Source: Pseudomonas sp. JUb42 (GTDB lineage Bacteria; Pseudomonadota; Gammaproteobacteria; Pseudomonadales; Pseudomonadaceae). Taken from it: a stretch of DNA of 64,000 nucleotides. The first letter of the stretch is position 1. Every line of letters starts with the position of its first letter. The notes under the pieces were generated by a model. That model ran no database searches and was not told the DNA's origin. It worked only from the letters and a program-made list of their open reading frames with translations. A program made the position numbers and the translations under genes. The DNA lies in assembly GCF_024807945.1 (NCBI RefSeq), contig NZ_JANUFD010000016.1, forward strand, positions 62,001 through 126,000. Reading direction: 5' to 3'. Positions 7,116 to 16,094 of the stretch are shown here, in pieces.

Positions 7116-8226
7116 AGCCGATGACCTCCACATGCTGTGCCTGTTGCCGGGCACGACTGAGCAATTCTTCGCGGCTGTAACGCGATGCCGCCACGGCTAT
7201 CAGCAAGTGCCCCAGAGGACGGCCCTGGATGCGTTCGATACCGCCATTGAGCAGACGAATCTGCCCGCCGAGGGCGTTGAACAGCGCCGCCAGATCGGGC
7301 TCTTCGCCGGACTCGCCGGTAAAGTGCAGGTCCAGCACCAGTGCTGCATCGGGCTGCGGCGGCTGTGCATGCAGGCGCGCCTGCAAGTCTTCCGGCAAGC
7401 CATGTTGCAGCGGTGCCAGCAGGGTTTTGCTGACCTCATGTTGCGGACTGCCGAACACCTGCCAGACCGGGCCTTGCTCGACCACCTTGCCTTGCTCCAG
7501 CACCACAACGCGGTCGCAGATATCGCGGATCACCGCCATCTCGTGGGTGATGAGGATGATGGTCAGGCCCAGGCGCTGATTGATCTCTTTGAGCAGGCCA
7601 AGGATCGACTGAGTGGTTTCCGGGTCCAGGGCCGAGGTGGCTTCATCGCACAGCAGAATGTCCGGGTCATGCACCAGAGCGCGGGCGATGCCGACGCGCT
7701 GTTTCTGCCCGCCGGACAACTGCGCGGGGTAGGCGTGGTGCTTGTCTTGCAGGCCGACCAGTTCCAACAGCTCGCCGACCTTGCGCTGGCGCTGGTCCTT
7801 GGCCACGCCTGCGACCTTGAGCGGCAGTTCGACGTTCTGCCACACGGTCTTGGCCGACATCAGGTTGAAGTGCTGGAAGATCATGCCGATCCGGCGGCGC
7901 AGCTCGACCAGGCGGTCTTCGTTGAGCTCGCCGATATCCACCTGATTGATCAGCACCCGGCCGCTGCTCGGTTGCTCAAGACGGTTGATGGTGCGGATCA
8001 GTGACGACTTGCCCGCGCCGCTGCGGCCGATGATGCCGAAGATCTCGCCGCGCTGGATGGCCAGGTCGATGTTGTGCAGAGCCTGCACTGGGCCCTGTTG
8101 GCCGTTGTAGGTCTTGCCCAGGTTGATGAATCGAACCAGAGCGTTGTTCAGGTCAGGATGCAGTTCGACCTTGTCGGCGGACTGCGCGTTGTCGGTGGGC
8201 TGCTGACGCTGGGCGATGGCGGTCAT
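7105..8226 (-). CDS. metN: MetN-type methionine ABC transporter ATPase
   Basis: 373 aa. Walker A is IGRSGAGKSSLIR, the signature LSGGQKQRVGIARAL, Walker B ILLCDEATSALDPETT, and the H-loop LITHEMAVI. The last ~80 residues form the NIL regulatory domain, which in E. coli MetN binds methionine and shuts transport down, so cargo-type feedback is plausible. The N-terminus is about 28 residues longer than in E. coli MetN. The stop codon overlaps the metI start, implying translational coupling. Confidence 0.94.
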   Translation of the reverse strand: MTAIAQRQQPTDNAQSADKVELHPDLNNALVRFINLGKTYNGQQGPVQALHNIDLAIQRGEIFGIIGRSGAGKSSLIRTINRLEQPSSGRVLINQVDIGELNEDRLVELRRRIGMIFQHFNLMSAKTVWQNVELPLKVAGVAKDQRQRKVGELLELVGLQDKHHAYPAQLSGGQKQRVGIARALVHDPDILLCDEATSALDPETTQSILGLLKEINQRLGLTIILITHEMAVIRDICDRVVVLEQGKVVEQGPVWQVFGSPQHEVSKTLLAPLQHGLPEDLQARLHAQPPQPDAALVLDLHFTGESGEEPDLAALFNALGGQIRLLNGGIERIQGRPLGHLLIAVAASRYSREELLSRARQQAQHVEVIGYVV

Positions 8227-8227
8227 G

Positions 8228-9016
8228 TCACTTTTCCCAGCCGGCCTGGTAGAGCTTGCCGTTGGCCTTGTCCAGGGCGGCGCGCACTACCGGCGAGTGT
8301 TGATAGATGTCGATGAACTTGGCCAGGCGCGGATCGTTCTTGTGGTCCGGGCGGATCACGAACTGGATGACGTATTCCGGGTGATCGAGGCCGTCGAAAA
8401 GAATCGCCGAGCTTGGGTCGAAGGTCTTGGCCAGGCGGATATAAGCCGGGTAGCCCTGGACCAGATCGGCGTCATCGTAGGCGCGCACCAGTTGCACGGC
8501 CTCGACCTGAATCAGCTTGAGCTTCTTCGGGTTGGCGGTGATGTCTTCTTCGGTGGCCTTGTAGCCGACGCCCGGCTTGAGGGTCAGCAGACCGGCCTTG
8601 GCCAGCAGTTGCAGGCCGCGACCGGCGTTGATCGGATCGTTGGCGATGGCTACGGTAGCGCCGCTTGGCAGCTCGTCGAAGCTTTTGTATTTCCTGGAGT
8701 ACAGGCCGACGTTATTGATGATCCCCGGCGCGTAGGATTCCAGATGGGTCCCGGCAGCGGCATTGGCGTTGGTCAGGAAGGGGATGTGCTGGAAGTAGTT
8801 CACATCGATATCACCCGCCGCGAGGCTGACGTTGGGGGCGATCCAATCGGTGAATTCCACCAGCTCGACCTTCAGGCCCTGCTTGCCGGCCTCTTCGACG
8901 GCGGCTTCCAGAGGGATGGCGAAGGCGGCGGTGGTGCCGACTTTCAACGGCGCATCGGCGGCGTGGGCGGTGAGGGATAACAGGCCCAGGGCCAGGGTGG
9001 CGATCAGTTTGTTCAT
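8228..9016 (-). CDS. metQ: MetQ-type substrate-binding protein
   Basis: 262 aa from the ATG at 9016, preceded by GGAA at suitable spacing. The longer frame runs back through a REP doublet and is discarded. The signal peptide is MNKLIATLALGLLSLTAHA, with a signal peptidase I site rather than a lipobox: no cysteine is present near the cleavage site, unlike E. coli MetQ, which is a lipoprotein. The mature part shows the NLPA fold (VNYFQHIPFL, LPSGATVAIANDPINAGR). It ends one base before the metN start codon. This is the second MetQ-type protein in the window. Confidence 0.92.
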   Translation of the reverse strand: MNKLIATLALGLLSLTAHAADAPLKVGTTAAFAIPLEAAVEEAGKQGLKVELVEFTDWIAPNVSLAAGDIDVNYFQHIPFLTNANAAAGTHLESYAPGIINNVGLYSRKYKSFDELPSGATVAIANDPINAGRGLQLLAKAGLLTLKPGVGYKATEEDITANPKKLKLIQVEAVQLVRAYDDADLVQGYPAYIRLAKTFDPSSAILFDGLDHPEYVIQFVIRPDHKNDPRLAKFIDIYQHSPVVRAALDKANGKLYQAGWEK

Positions 9017-9076
9017 GGTGAATTCCGCAAGGTTGGGTTTTGTTTTGTCTGTATGGATGTATTCATCGCTGAGAAA

Positions 9077-9168
9077 TGTGGGAGCGAATTCATTCGCGAA
9101 GAGGGCAGTACAACCAAAACATTTCCGTGCTTTGAAATACCGTTTTCGCGAATGAATTCGCTCCCACA
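9077..9168. repeat. REP doublet, GAATTCATTCGCG type
   Basis: GGGAGCGAATTCATTCGCG and its inverted copy, about 45 bases apart, lie between the monooxygenase stop codon and the metQ start. Confidence 0.9.
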
Positions 9169-9191
9169 AAAAACCTTGTGCTCTCAGCTGG

Positions 9192-10559
9192 CTATGAGTT
9201 ACTTGACCGTCGATAACTGGCCCCGGTATGCCGCTGGGGCAAATGCGCTTCACCCTCGGGAAACAGCTTTTCGCGCAATGAGCCGCTGTCGTAGGCGGTC
9301 TTGTAGGAGCCGCGTCGTTGCAGTTCAGGGATCACCAGGTCGATGAAGTCGACGTAGCTTTCCGGGGTGACGATGCGGGTCAGGTTGAAGCCGTCCAGGC
9401 CGGTTTCGGCGATCCAGGATTCCAGTTCGTCGGCCACCTGCTGCGCTGAGCCGACCACAGTGAAATAGCGCCCGCCCAGAGCGTGCTGGTCGAGCAGGCG
9501 CTGGCGGGTCCAGTCGTTGTTCTTGAGGTTTTTCGTCGCCGACTGAATGGCGTTGCTCTTCACGTACTGGATCGGTTCATCCAGTTCGTATTCGGCAAAG
9601 TCGATGCCGGTGGACGCGGCAAAATGCGCCACGCCCGCCTCGGCACTGGCGTACTGGCGATACTCCACAAGCTTGGCCTGGGCCTCTTGCTCGGTGGCGC
9701 CGACAATCACGTTCAGGCCCATGAAGATTTTGATGTCTTCAGGCTTGCGCCCGGCGGCCTTGGCGCTGGCGCGAACCTTGTCCACCTGCTCGCGGGTCGC
9801 GGTCTTGTTCTGCCCGCTGATGAACACGCACTCGGCGTGACGCCCGGCGAATTGCAGGCCGCGATCGGAGCTGCCCGCCTGGAACAACACCGGCGTGCGC
9901 TGTGGCGACGGCTCGCACAGGTGGTAACCCTCGACCCGATAGAACTCGCCCTCGTGACGGACCTTGTGCACCTTGTCCGGCTGCGCATAGATACGTTGCG
10001 CCGGGTCGTTGAGCACGGCGCCATCTTCCCAGCTGCCTTCCCAGAGCTTGTAGAGCACCTCCAGGTACTCGTCGGCCTGATCGTAGCGGCGGTCATGCTC
10101 GACCTGCTGGCTCAGGCCCATGGCCCGGGCGGCGCTGTCGAGGTAACCGGTGACGATATTCCAGCCAACCCGGCCGCGGCTCAGGTGATCGAGGGTCGAC
10201 ATGCGCCGGGCGAACAGATACGGCGGCTCGTAGGTGAGGTTGGCGGTCAGGCCGAAACTCAGGTTGCGGGTGACGGCGGCCATGGCCGAGACCAACAGCA
10301 GCGGGTCGTTGACCGGTAGTTGGATCGACTCCTTGAGCGGCACGTCCACCGAGTTCTGGTAGACGTCGTAGACGCCCACGATATCGGCAATGAACAGGCC
10401 ATCGAACAGTCCGCGCTCAAGCAGTTGGGCCAGTTCGGTCCAGTATTCCAGGGTCTTGTACTGGGTCGAGTTGTCCCGTGGGTGAGTCCACAGGCCGTGG
10501 TTGATATGGCCGATGCAGTTCATGTTGAACGCATTGAGCAGGATCTTTTTCTTCGCCAT
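9192..10559 (-). CDS. FMN-dependent monooxygenase, NtaA/SnaA/DszA family
   Basis: 455 aa from the ATG at 10559, which overlaps the stop codon of the preceding gene (TGATG). The luciferase-like TIM-barrel family signatures are clear: LNAFNMNCIGHINHGLW at the start, then NLSFGLTANLTYEPPYLFAR and RGRVGWNIVTGYLDSAARAM. Members use FMNH2 from a separate reductase to oxidise compounds such as nitrilotriacetate or dibenzothiophene sulfone. Coupled to two SfnB-type proteins and a MetNIQ importer, it most likely desulfurises a sulfone or sulfonate. No flavin reductase is encoded nearby, so reduced FMN must come from elsewhere. Confidence 0.9.
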   Translation of the reverse strand: MAKKKILLNAFNMNCIGHINHGLWTHPRDNSTQYKTLEYWTELAQLLERGLFDGLFIADIVGVYDVYQNSVDVPLKESIQLPVNDPLLLVSAMAAVTRNLSFGLTANLTYEPPYLFARRMSTLDHLSRGRVGWNIVTGYLDSAARAMGLSQQVEHDRRYDQADEYLEVLYKLWEGSWEDGAVLNDPAQRIYAQPDKVHKVRHEGEFYRVEGYHLCEPSPQRTPVLFQAGSSDRGLQFAGRHAECVFISGQNKTATREQVDKVRASAKAAGRKPEDIKIFMGLNVIVGATEQEAQAKLVEYRQYASAEAGVAHFAASTGIDFAEYELDEPIQYVKSNAIQSATKNLKNNDWTRQRLLDQHALGGRYFTVVGSAQQVADELESWIAETGLDGFNLTRIVTPESYVDFIDLVIPELQRRGSYKTAYDSGSLREKLFPEGEAHLPQRHTGASYRRSSNS

Positions 10560-11752
10560 CAGATGGTCCCCCGACGCGGAGGATTGATGTCGTTGAGGTA
10601 GTAGTTGCCGATGGTGTGATACTTCCAGCGCACCGGGTCGTGCAGGGTGTGCACGCGGGCGTTGCGCCAGTGGCGATCGAGGCCATGCTCGGCCAGGGTC
10701 GCCTGGCTGCCGGCCAGTTCGAACAGGGTGCTGCCGGCGGCCAGGGATACTTCGGTGCTGATGGCCCGGGCTTCGGCCACGGCGATGGAGGCGGCGGCGA
10801 GGCTGTCGGCGGTGGTGTCGAGCTGGGCGCGGTCGAGGAATTCTCCGGCACGGTCGAGCAAGGCTTCGCAAGCGCTCAGGCGCGCGCCGAGTTTGCCGAA
10901 GCTGTGCAACGTCAGCGGATCGTCCACGGCTTTATCGCTGCCGGAGTCGATCCATGGCCGGGTGCGGGTCCGCACGAACACCAGGGCGTCGTCATAGGCG
11001 GCGCGGGCGATGCCGGTGTCGATGGCTGCGTGAAGAATCTGCGCCAGGGGCCCAACCGTGGTCGGGCGCTCGAAGGCGGTCTGGAATGGCACGACATCTT
11101 CCGCTGGCACGAACACGCTGTTGAACACCACTGAGCCGCTGCCGGTGGTGCGCTGGCCGAAGCCGCTCCAGTCATCGATCACACTGAGGCCGGGGCTGTC
11201 GGCAGCGACAAAAGCCAGTTGCTGGATGCCGTCGTCATCGATCACCGACGTCGGAATGCGTTGCGCGTACAAGGCGCCGGTCGCGTAGAACTTGCGGCCA
11301 TTGATGCGATAGCCATCGCCGTCGCGGCTTAGGCGAGTGGTGCGGTCATGGGCGGTGCGGGTGCCCAGTTCGGCCAGGGCATTGCCGAAACGCACACCGC
11401 GCAGGGCTTCGCCATACAGACGCTGTTGCTGGGCCAGGTTGCCGTTTACCCGCAACACTTCCAGGGCATAGAAATGGTTTTGCGGAATCTGCCCGAGCGA
11501 AGCGTCGGCGGCAGCAATCAGGGCAATGACCTTGGCCAGGGTGACGTTGGACACGCCAGCGCCGCCATAGGCTTTCGGCACGCTGATGCCCCACAGGCCG
11601 GACTGGCTGAACAGCTCGAGTTCGGCCAGGGGCAGGCGGCGTTCGCGGTCGCGCAGGATACTGTCGCGTTGAAACTGTGCAGCCAGTGCGGTGGCGATTT
11701 CCAGAGCCTGGGCGTCGTCACCGATCACGGCGGCGGGAGAAGTAAAACTCAT
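10559..11752 (-). CDS. SfnB-family flavoprotein (acyl-CoA dehydrogenase fold), copy 1
   Basis: 397 aa acyl-CoA-dehydrogenase-fold protein of the SfnB/DszC branch, recognisable by GLWGISVPKAYGGAGVS, SLGQIPQNHFYALEVL, the WSGFGQRTTGSGSV flavin-region motif and the ending RNARVHTLHDPVRWKYHTIGNYYLN. In P. putida, SfnB is linked to growth on dimethyl sulfone; related proteins are flavin-dependent S-oxygenases. It overlaps the monooxygenase start and follows a second copy (11777-13024) at 24 bases, so the three are probably one transcript. It probably carries out an oxygenation step before C-S cleavage. Confidence 0.88.
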   Translation of the reverse strand: MSFTSPAAVIGDDAQALEIATALAAQFQRDSILRDRERRLPLAELELFSQSGLWGISVPKAYGGAGVSNVTLAKVIALIAAADASLGQIPQNHFYALEVLRVNGNLAQQQRLYGEALRGVRFGNALAELGTRTAHDRTTRLSRDGDGYRINGRKFYATGALYAQRIPTSVIDDDGIQQLAFVAADSPGLSVIDDWSGFGQRTTGSGSVVFNSVFVPAEDVVPFQTAFERPTTVGPLAQILHAAIDTGIARAAYDDALVFVRTRTRPWIDSGSDKAVDDPLTLHSFGKLGARLSACEALLDRAGEFLDRAQLDTTADSLAAASIAVAEARAISTEVSLAAGSTLFELAGSQATLAEHGLDRHWRNARVHTLHDPVRWKYHTIGNYYLNDINPPRRGTI

Positions 11753-11776
11753 AGGGTGGTGCTCCAGAGGTCTGGT

Positions 11777-13024
11777 TCAGATCCACGAATGGCGGGCAGG
11801 CAGGTTGCCGTTGAGGTTCCAGGCGCCGATGGCGTGGTATTTCCAGCGCACCGGGTCGTGCAGGGTGTGCACCCTTGCGTTGCGCCAGTGACGGTCGAGA
11901 TTGAACTCGGCGAGGGTGGCGCGGCTGCCGGACAGTTCGAACAGCTTCTCGCTGGCCAGCAGGGCGATTTCCGTGGTCAGCACCTTGGCCTCGGCCACGG
12001 CAATGGAAGCCCGGGCGGCGGAGTGCTCGTCGATCTCTGTGGCGGCGACTTCATCCAGTATTTGTCCGGCCTTGCGCAGCAGGGCTTCAGCGGCATGCAG
12101 GTCGAGCTTGAGCTTGCCGATATCGGCGATCACATAAGGGTCGTCGCTGGCACGTTCGACGTTGGCGTCCACCCAGGGGCGCGAGCGCTCGCGGACAAAG
12201 CTGATGGCATCGTCAATGGCGCCACGGGCAATCCCGGCGTCGATGGCGGCCTGGATCAACTGCGAAACCGCACCCTGAATATTCGGCACCAGGGCCTGGC
12301 GCCAGTTGTCGATCACCCGTTCGGCGTCGACTCTCACACCCTCCAGCAACACCGTGCCACTGGCGGTGGTACGTTGGCCGAAGCCGGACCAGTCGTCGAC
12401 GATGCTCAAGCCCGGCGTATTGCGCGGCACCAGAGCCAGCACTTGACGGCCTTCGTCATTCAGCGCCTTGACCGCAACCCAATGGGCGAACAGCGCGCCG
12501 GTTGAGTAGAACTTCTGTCCGTCGATGATGAATTGATCACCGTCGCGCCGGGCCCGGGCCTTGAGCTCCAGGGTGTTTTTCGTGCCGCGTTCAGGCCCGG
12601 CATTACCGATGCGCCAGCCGTCCAGGACGTTCTGGAACAGCGCGCGTTTCTGCGGTTCGGTGGCGCAGCCCGCCACCAGTTGCAGAATGCCGAAATGATT
12701 CTGCGGGATCTGCCCCAGCGCCGGATCGGCGGTGCAGATAATGCGGAATACTTCGGCCAGGGTGGTAAATGAAACCTGTGGCCCGCCATAGGCGCGGGCA
12801 ATGGAAATACTGCCCAGGCCGCTGCGGGTGAAATGTTCGATTTCTGCCCAGGGCAGTTTGCGCTCACGGTCGCGTTGGGCGGCGTGGACTCGGGCAATGG
12901 CGGCCAGCTCATGGGCGGCGGCGATGGCGTCGGCATCGTTGCGCAGGACCTTGGCGGGCAGCAATGGAGCGATGTTGTCCCGGCCCTGCTGTGGTGGTGT
13001 GCGGTTGACCGTAGAAATGACCAT
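11777..13024 (-). CDS. SfnB-family flavoprotein (acyl-CoA dehydrogenase fold), copy 2
   Basis: 415 aa, colinear with the neighbouring copy (GLGSISIARAYGGPQVS, ALGQIPQNHFGILQLV, WSGFGQRTTASGTV, RNARVHTLHDPVRWKYHAIG). Identity between the two is moderate by eye, so this is an old duplication rather than a recent one. It is the first gene of the minus-strand run that continues into the monooxygenase. Two SfnB-type enzymes with one SnaA-type enzyme suggest two oxidation steps or two substrates; which of these applies cannot be read from sequence. Confidence 0.87.
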   Translation of the reverse strand: MVISTVNRTPPQQGRDNIAPLLPAKVLRNDADAIAAAHELAAIARVHAAQRDRERKLPWAEIEHFTRSGLGSISIARAYGGPQVSFTTLAEVFRIICTADPALGQIPQNHFGILQLVAGCATEPQKRALFQNVLDGWRIGNAGPERGTKNTLELKARARRDGDQFIIDGQKFYSTGALFAHWVAVKALNDEGRQVLALVPRNTPGLSIVDDWSGFGQRTTASGTVLLEGVRVDAERVIDNWRQALVPNIQGAVSQLIQAAIDAGIARGAIDDAISFVRERSRPWVDANVERASDDPYVIADIGKLKLDLHAAEALLRKAGQILDEVAATEIDEHSAARASIAVAEAKVLTTEIALLASEKLFELSGSRATLAEFNLDRHWRNARVHTLHDPVRWKYHAIGAWNLNGNLPARHSWI

Positions 13025-13168
13025 GGGAACCTCGTATCAAGCCGCATGGGCTGCGGCGGGGAAAATCAACGATGTCCGGTGGTCCGGTGTATATACCCTA
13101 ATCGTGTATAAAAATTAAATAAACTAACGTTTGGGAATAAGCATAGAAGACGAATGTTAGCCTTTGCT

Positions 13169-13237
13169 TTAAAGCACGGTGACATAGGTCAGGGTCAGAA
13201 TAAAAATGCACACTACTGCGATGTCTTTGTGTTTCAT
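13169..13237 (-). CDS. Possible 22-aa membrane peptide
   Basis: Within the 447-base gap at 13025-13471 a minus-strand frame starts at the ATG at 13237 and encodes MKHKDIAVVCIFILTLTYVT plus two residues. A charged start is followed by one hydrophobic stretch long enough to span a membrane. GAGAA lies upstream but is a weak ribosome-binding site. It could be chance; the composition is what draws attention. The rest of the gap is AT-rich and shows nothing else I can name. Confidence 0.25.
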   Translation of the reverse strand: MKHKDIAVVCIFILTLTYVTVL

Positions 13238-13471
13238 GATGATTGTTCTCGTTATTAATCGTGTGTTTCTGATGCAGGCTAGCAGCGTGTCATAAGTGCG
13301 TCGGGGAAAAGCTGTAGGTATAAGTGCAATGTTGAGTAGGACAAATCTGAATGTTTATAACTGTGTGCGCTAGTGCACAACTTTCGTCGTCTTGAAAGGC
13401 GGTGGTGCCGATACGGTGGATAGCGTGTCAGGGATTGTCCGCCGTATCGGCCATTTGCGCTGTGTTCGACC

Positions 13472-14200
13472 TTAAAGAGGCTTCTTTGCGTTGTTGGAAG
13501 TCTTGATAATGCGCGCCGGAGCCCAGCGCGAGTTATTTCCGGCGCGGTCAATGATGCAATAGGTTATTTCCTGGGCCTCTTCGACGCAGGCCTCGCGAAT
13601 GAACTCCGGCGGCACCGTGTAGATAACGGGCATGCCTACTTCGCGGGCACTGATGGCGGGCAGGTCCACGCGCAAGTCGCCCCAGCGCAGAGTGATTTCG
13701 TCATGGGCAGCCATGTTCAGATAGGGCGCAATGCTGACTGGCAGACCATCGAGTAGATGGCTGGAGTGCAGTCCGCGTTGCAGTACCGGATCGGGCAGTG
13801 TCAGGGGTTCCAGGCCCTGATTTTCTTCGGCGTCCGGGTCGAGCAACTGGCCGCCGGGCAGATCCAGCCTGACCCAGAGCGTGCAGGGCGCGGATGCTTC
13901 GGGCAGGCCACCGACCTTCATGACCCGATAGCTGATCTTGACCTTGCCGTTCTGTAGAAAGCTCTCCGGCACACGTAAGGCGATAGTCTGGCCAATGTCA
14001 GCCAGGTCCAGGGTTTTCGAAGTCACGTAGCAACCTCCCCAGAGCAATTCGATAAGATCGCCTTCGTCCATGGTGGGGTAGGGGTCGATATGCACCATCA
14101 GGTGAGCGGCGGCCAGACGACCAATACCCTGGTGATGAGCCTGGGGTACATGGGGGGCTGGCAGGGTGGGAGGAGTGGTCTTGCAGGTGTTAGAAGCCAT
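13472..14200 (-). CDS. Hypothetical protein with two Ig-like-repeat segments
   Basis: 242 aa, no signal peptide or membrane segment. Two internally similar segments can be seen: MVHIDPYPTMDEGDLIELLWG ... IALRVPESFLQNG and SIAPYLNMAAHDEITLRWG ... VIYTVPPEFIREA. Each reads as a beta-sandwich repeat of the type common in large Pseudomonas surface proteins, where the phrase 'GD.IEL.WG' recurs. Here the repeats stand alone as a short protein. Function is unknown. It is isolated: the nearest same-strand gene lies upstream across a 479-base AT-rich gap. Confidence 0.7.
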   Translation of the reverse strand: MASNTCKTTPPTLPAPHVPQAHHQGIGRLAAAHLMVHIDPYPTMDEGDLIELLWGGCYVTSKTLDLADIGQTIALRVPESFLQNGKVKISYRVMKVGGLPEASAPCTLWVRLDLPGGQLLDPDAEENQGLEPLTLPDPVLQRGLHSSHLLDGLPVSIAPYLNMAAHDEITLRWGDLRVDLPAISAREVGMPVIYTVPPEFIREACVEEAQEITYCIIDRAGNNSRWAPARIIKTSNNAKKPL

Positions 14201-14636
14201 TTATGAATACTCTTGATCGTCGTTTTTCCAGGGGCGGCACACGCACGTATACACAGGGAAAGCGACTGAAAATTTAAGGGGTATTGAGTGGTAGAATACC
14301 GAAAGTTACGACAGGTATTGCAATATGTTGGACGATAATATTTGCAATAAAACAATGACGTTAAACCTTTCGCCGCCACCGAGCTAATGGGGTTATTGCG
14401 AGGCTGTCAAGAAGTGGCGTGAGTAAAATGCGCTGAAAGAGTGAAGTCGGAAATTTCCCACGGATGTCAGGTTGTTTATTTACTTTTTATTTATTGGTTG
14501 ACCTACCGCAGGTGTTGCGGATTGCCTTTATGGTGCTGGATAGAAGTTTTTCAGTATGTGAGGGTGTTTAAGTACTGCCAATAAATGGTGTGCGCAAGTG
14601 TGTATCCAGGGTGATTCGCAAGGCTGAAAACAAGGT
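14201..14636. other. AT-rich intergenic stretch with one inverted repeat
   Basis: No gene is supported here. The only structure I can name is a dyad at 14316-14349: TATTGCAA, an 18-base centre, then TTGCAATA. It lies about 115 bases upstream of the minus-strand gene ending at 13472 and could be a regulator site for it. Composition is markedly more AT-rich than the flanks. Confidence 0.4.
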
Positions 14637-14663
14637 AAAAAAAGCGCCCGAAGGCGCTTTTTT
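14637..14663. terminator. Rho-independent terminator after tcyN
   Basis: AAAAAAGCGCC, a CGAA/TTCG tetraloop and GGCGCTTTTTT form a perfect stem with T runs in both directions. It lies just after the tcyN stop codon. Confidence 0.92.
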
Positions 14664-14679
14664 GATGCTGCGGTGCAGA

Positions 14680-15429
14680 TCAGTTACGGCTGCGCTCGAG
14701 AAATTGCCGGGTGCGTTCCTCACGAGGGTTGGCAAACAGGGCCTTGGCCTCGCCCTGTTCGACGATGACGCCCTTGTCGATGAAGATCACCCGGTTGGCC
14801 ACGTCTCTGGCGAAGCTCATTTCGTGGGTCACGATGACCATGGTGCGCTTTTCTTCGGCCAGGCTGCGGATGGTCGCCAGCACTTCGCCCACCAGCTCCG
14901 GGTCCAGTGCCGAAGTCGGCTCATCGAACAGAATGACTTCCGGCTCCATGGCCAGGGCCCGGGCAATCGCTACCCGCTGCTGCTGCCCACCGGACAGACG
15001 CCGAGGATAAGACTCTTCCTTGCCAGCCAGGCCAACCCTGACCAGCAGCTTGCGACCCAGTGCGAGCGCCTGTTCCCGGGCCATCTTCTTGACCACGATG
15101 GGCCCTTCGATGACGTTTTCCAGCGCGGTGCGGTGGGGAAACAGGTTGAAGTTCTGGAACACGAAGCCGACGTGCTGGCGCAACTGGCGAATCAGCCCTT
15201 GCTGCTGGCTCAGCGGGCGACTGCCATCGACGGCAATGTCGCCGACCACGATCTTGCCGCTGCTCGGTTCTTCGAGGAAGTTCAGGCAGCGCAGCAGGGT
15301 AGTCTTGCCCGAGCCGCTGGGGCCAATAATGGCCACCACTTCGCCGGCCTCGACCTTGAGATCAATGCCCTTGAGCACCTGCTGGCCTTTGAATTCCTTG
15401 GTCAGCTTTTCGACCACTATCATGCTCAT
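14680..15429 (-). CDS. tcyN: Cystine ABC transporter ATPase
   Basis: 249 aa, with Walker A GPSGSGKTTLL, Q-loop VGFVFQNFNLFPH, signature LSGGQQQRVAIARAL, Walker B VILFDEPTSALDPELVG and H-loop VTHEMSF. This is the polar-amino-acid (PAAT) ATPase pattern. It is the third gene of tcyJ-tcyL-tcyN, and its ATG overlaps the tcyL stop. The cystine assignment rests on the binding protein and on the D-cysteine desulfhydrase next door. Confidence 0.92.
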   Translation of the reverse strand: MSMIVVEKLTKEFKGQQVLKGIDLKVEAGEVVAIIGPSGSGKTTLLRCLNFLEEPSSGKIVVGDIAVDGSRPLSQQQGLIRQLRQHVGFVFQNFNLFPHRTALENVIEGPIVVKKMAREQALALGRKLLVRVGLAGKEESYPRRLSGGQQQRVAIARALAMEPEVILFDEPTSALDPELVGEVLATIRSLAEEKRTMVIVTHEMSFARDVANRVIFIDKGVIVEQGEAKALFANPREERTRQFLERSRN

Positions 15430-16094
15430 GACTCCAGATCATGCCGATTGACCCGCGCTTCCAGACGGTTCTGCAAATGCGCGAGCAGGCTGGCGAGGAT
15501 CCAGTAGATCAGGGCGGCGGCAAGGTACATGGTGAAGATTTCGAAGGTCCGGGCGGTGATCAACTGCGCCTGACGGAACAGCTCCGGCACCTGAATGGTG
15601 GCTGCCAGGGCGGTGTCCTTGACCAGTGAGATAAAGCTGTTGCCCAACGGCGGCAGGGCAGTGCGCGCAGCCTGTGGCAGGATGGCCCGGCGCATGGTCT
15701 GCGCGCGGGTCATGCCGATACTGGCGGCTGCTTCCCATTGCCCGCGGTCCACGGCACCGATGGCGGCACGCAGGATTTCGCAGGCATAGGCACCCATGTT
15801 CAGGGAGAAACCGATCAGCGCTGCCGGCAGGGGATCGAGTTCAATCCCCAATTGCGGCAGGCCGTAATAGATCACGAACAGCTGTACCAGCAGGGGCGTG
15901 CCGCGAAAGAACGACACGTAGACCCTGGCAATACCACTGAGCAGGCGCAAGCGCGACAGACGCATCAGCGCCAGGCCGAAGCCCAGCACCAATCCGAAGA
16001 ACATCCCGCCCAGGCTGAGGATTACTGTGTAGTACGCGCCCTTGAGCAGGAAGGGCGCGGAGTCCAGCGCGAGCTGTAGGCTCTCTTCAATCAT
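15426..16094 (-). CDS. tcyL: Cystine ABC transporter permease
   Basis: 222 aa PAAT-family permease with several membrane segments (first at about residues 20-42), the GTPLLVQLFVIYYGLPQLGI motif and the EAA loop EAAASIGMTRAQTMRRAILPQA. Four-base ATGA overlaps join it to tcyJ upstream and tcyN downstream, so the three are translationally coupled. Confidence 0.93.
   Translation of the reverse strand: MIEESLQLALDSAPFLLKGAYYTVILSLGGMFFGLVLGFGLALMRLSRLRLLSGIARVYVSFFRGTPLLVQLFVIYYGLPQLGIELDPLPAALIGFSLNMGAYACEILRAAIGAVDRGQWEAAASIGMTRAQTMRRAILPQAARTALPPLGNSFISLVKDTALAATIQVPELFRQAQLITARTFEIFTMYLAAALIYWILASLLAHLQNRLEARVNRHDLES

Noticed and set aside
9016..9253. N-terminal extension of metQ to 9253
   Set aside because: The extra codons translate a REP doublet; the ATG at 9016 has a signal peptide directly after it and a suitable ribosome-binding site.
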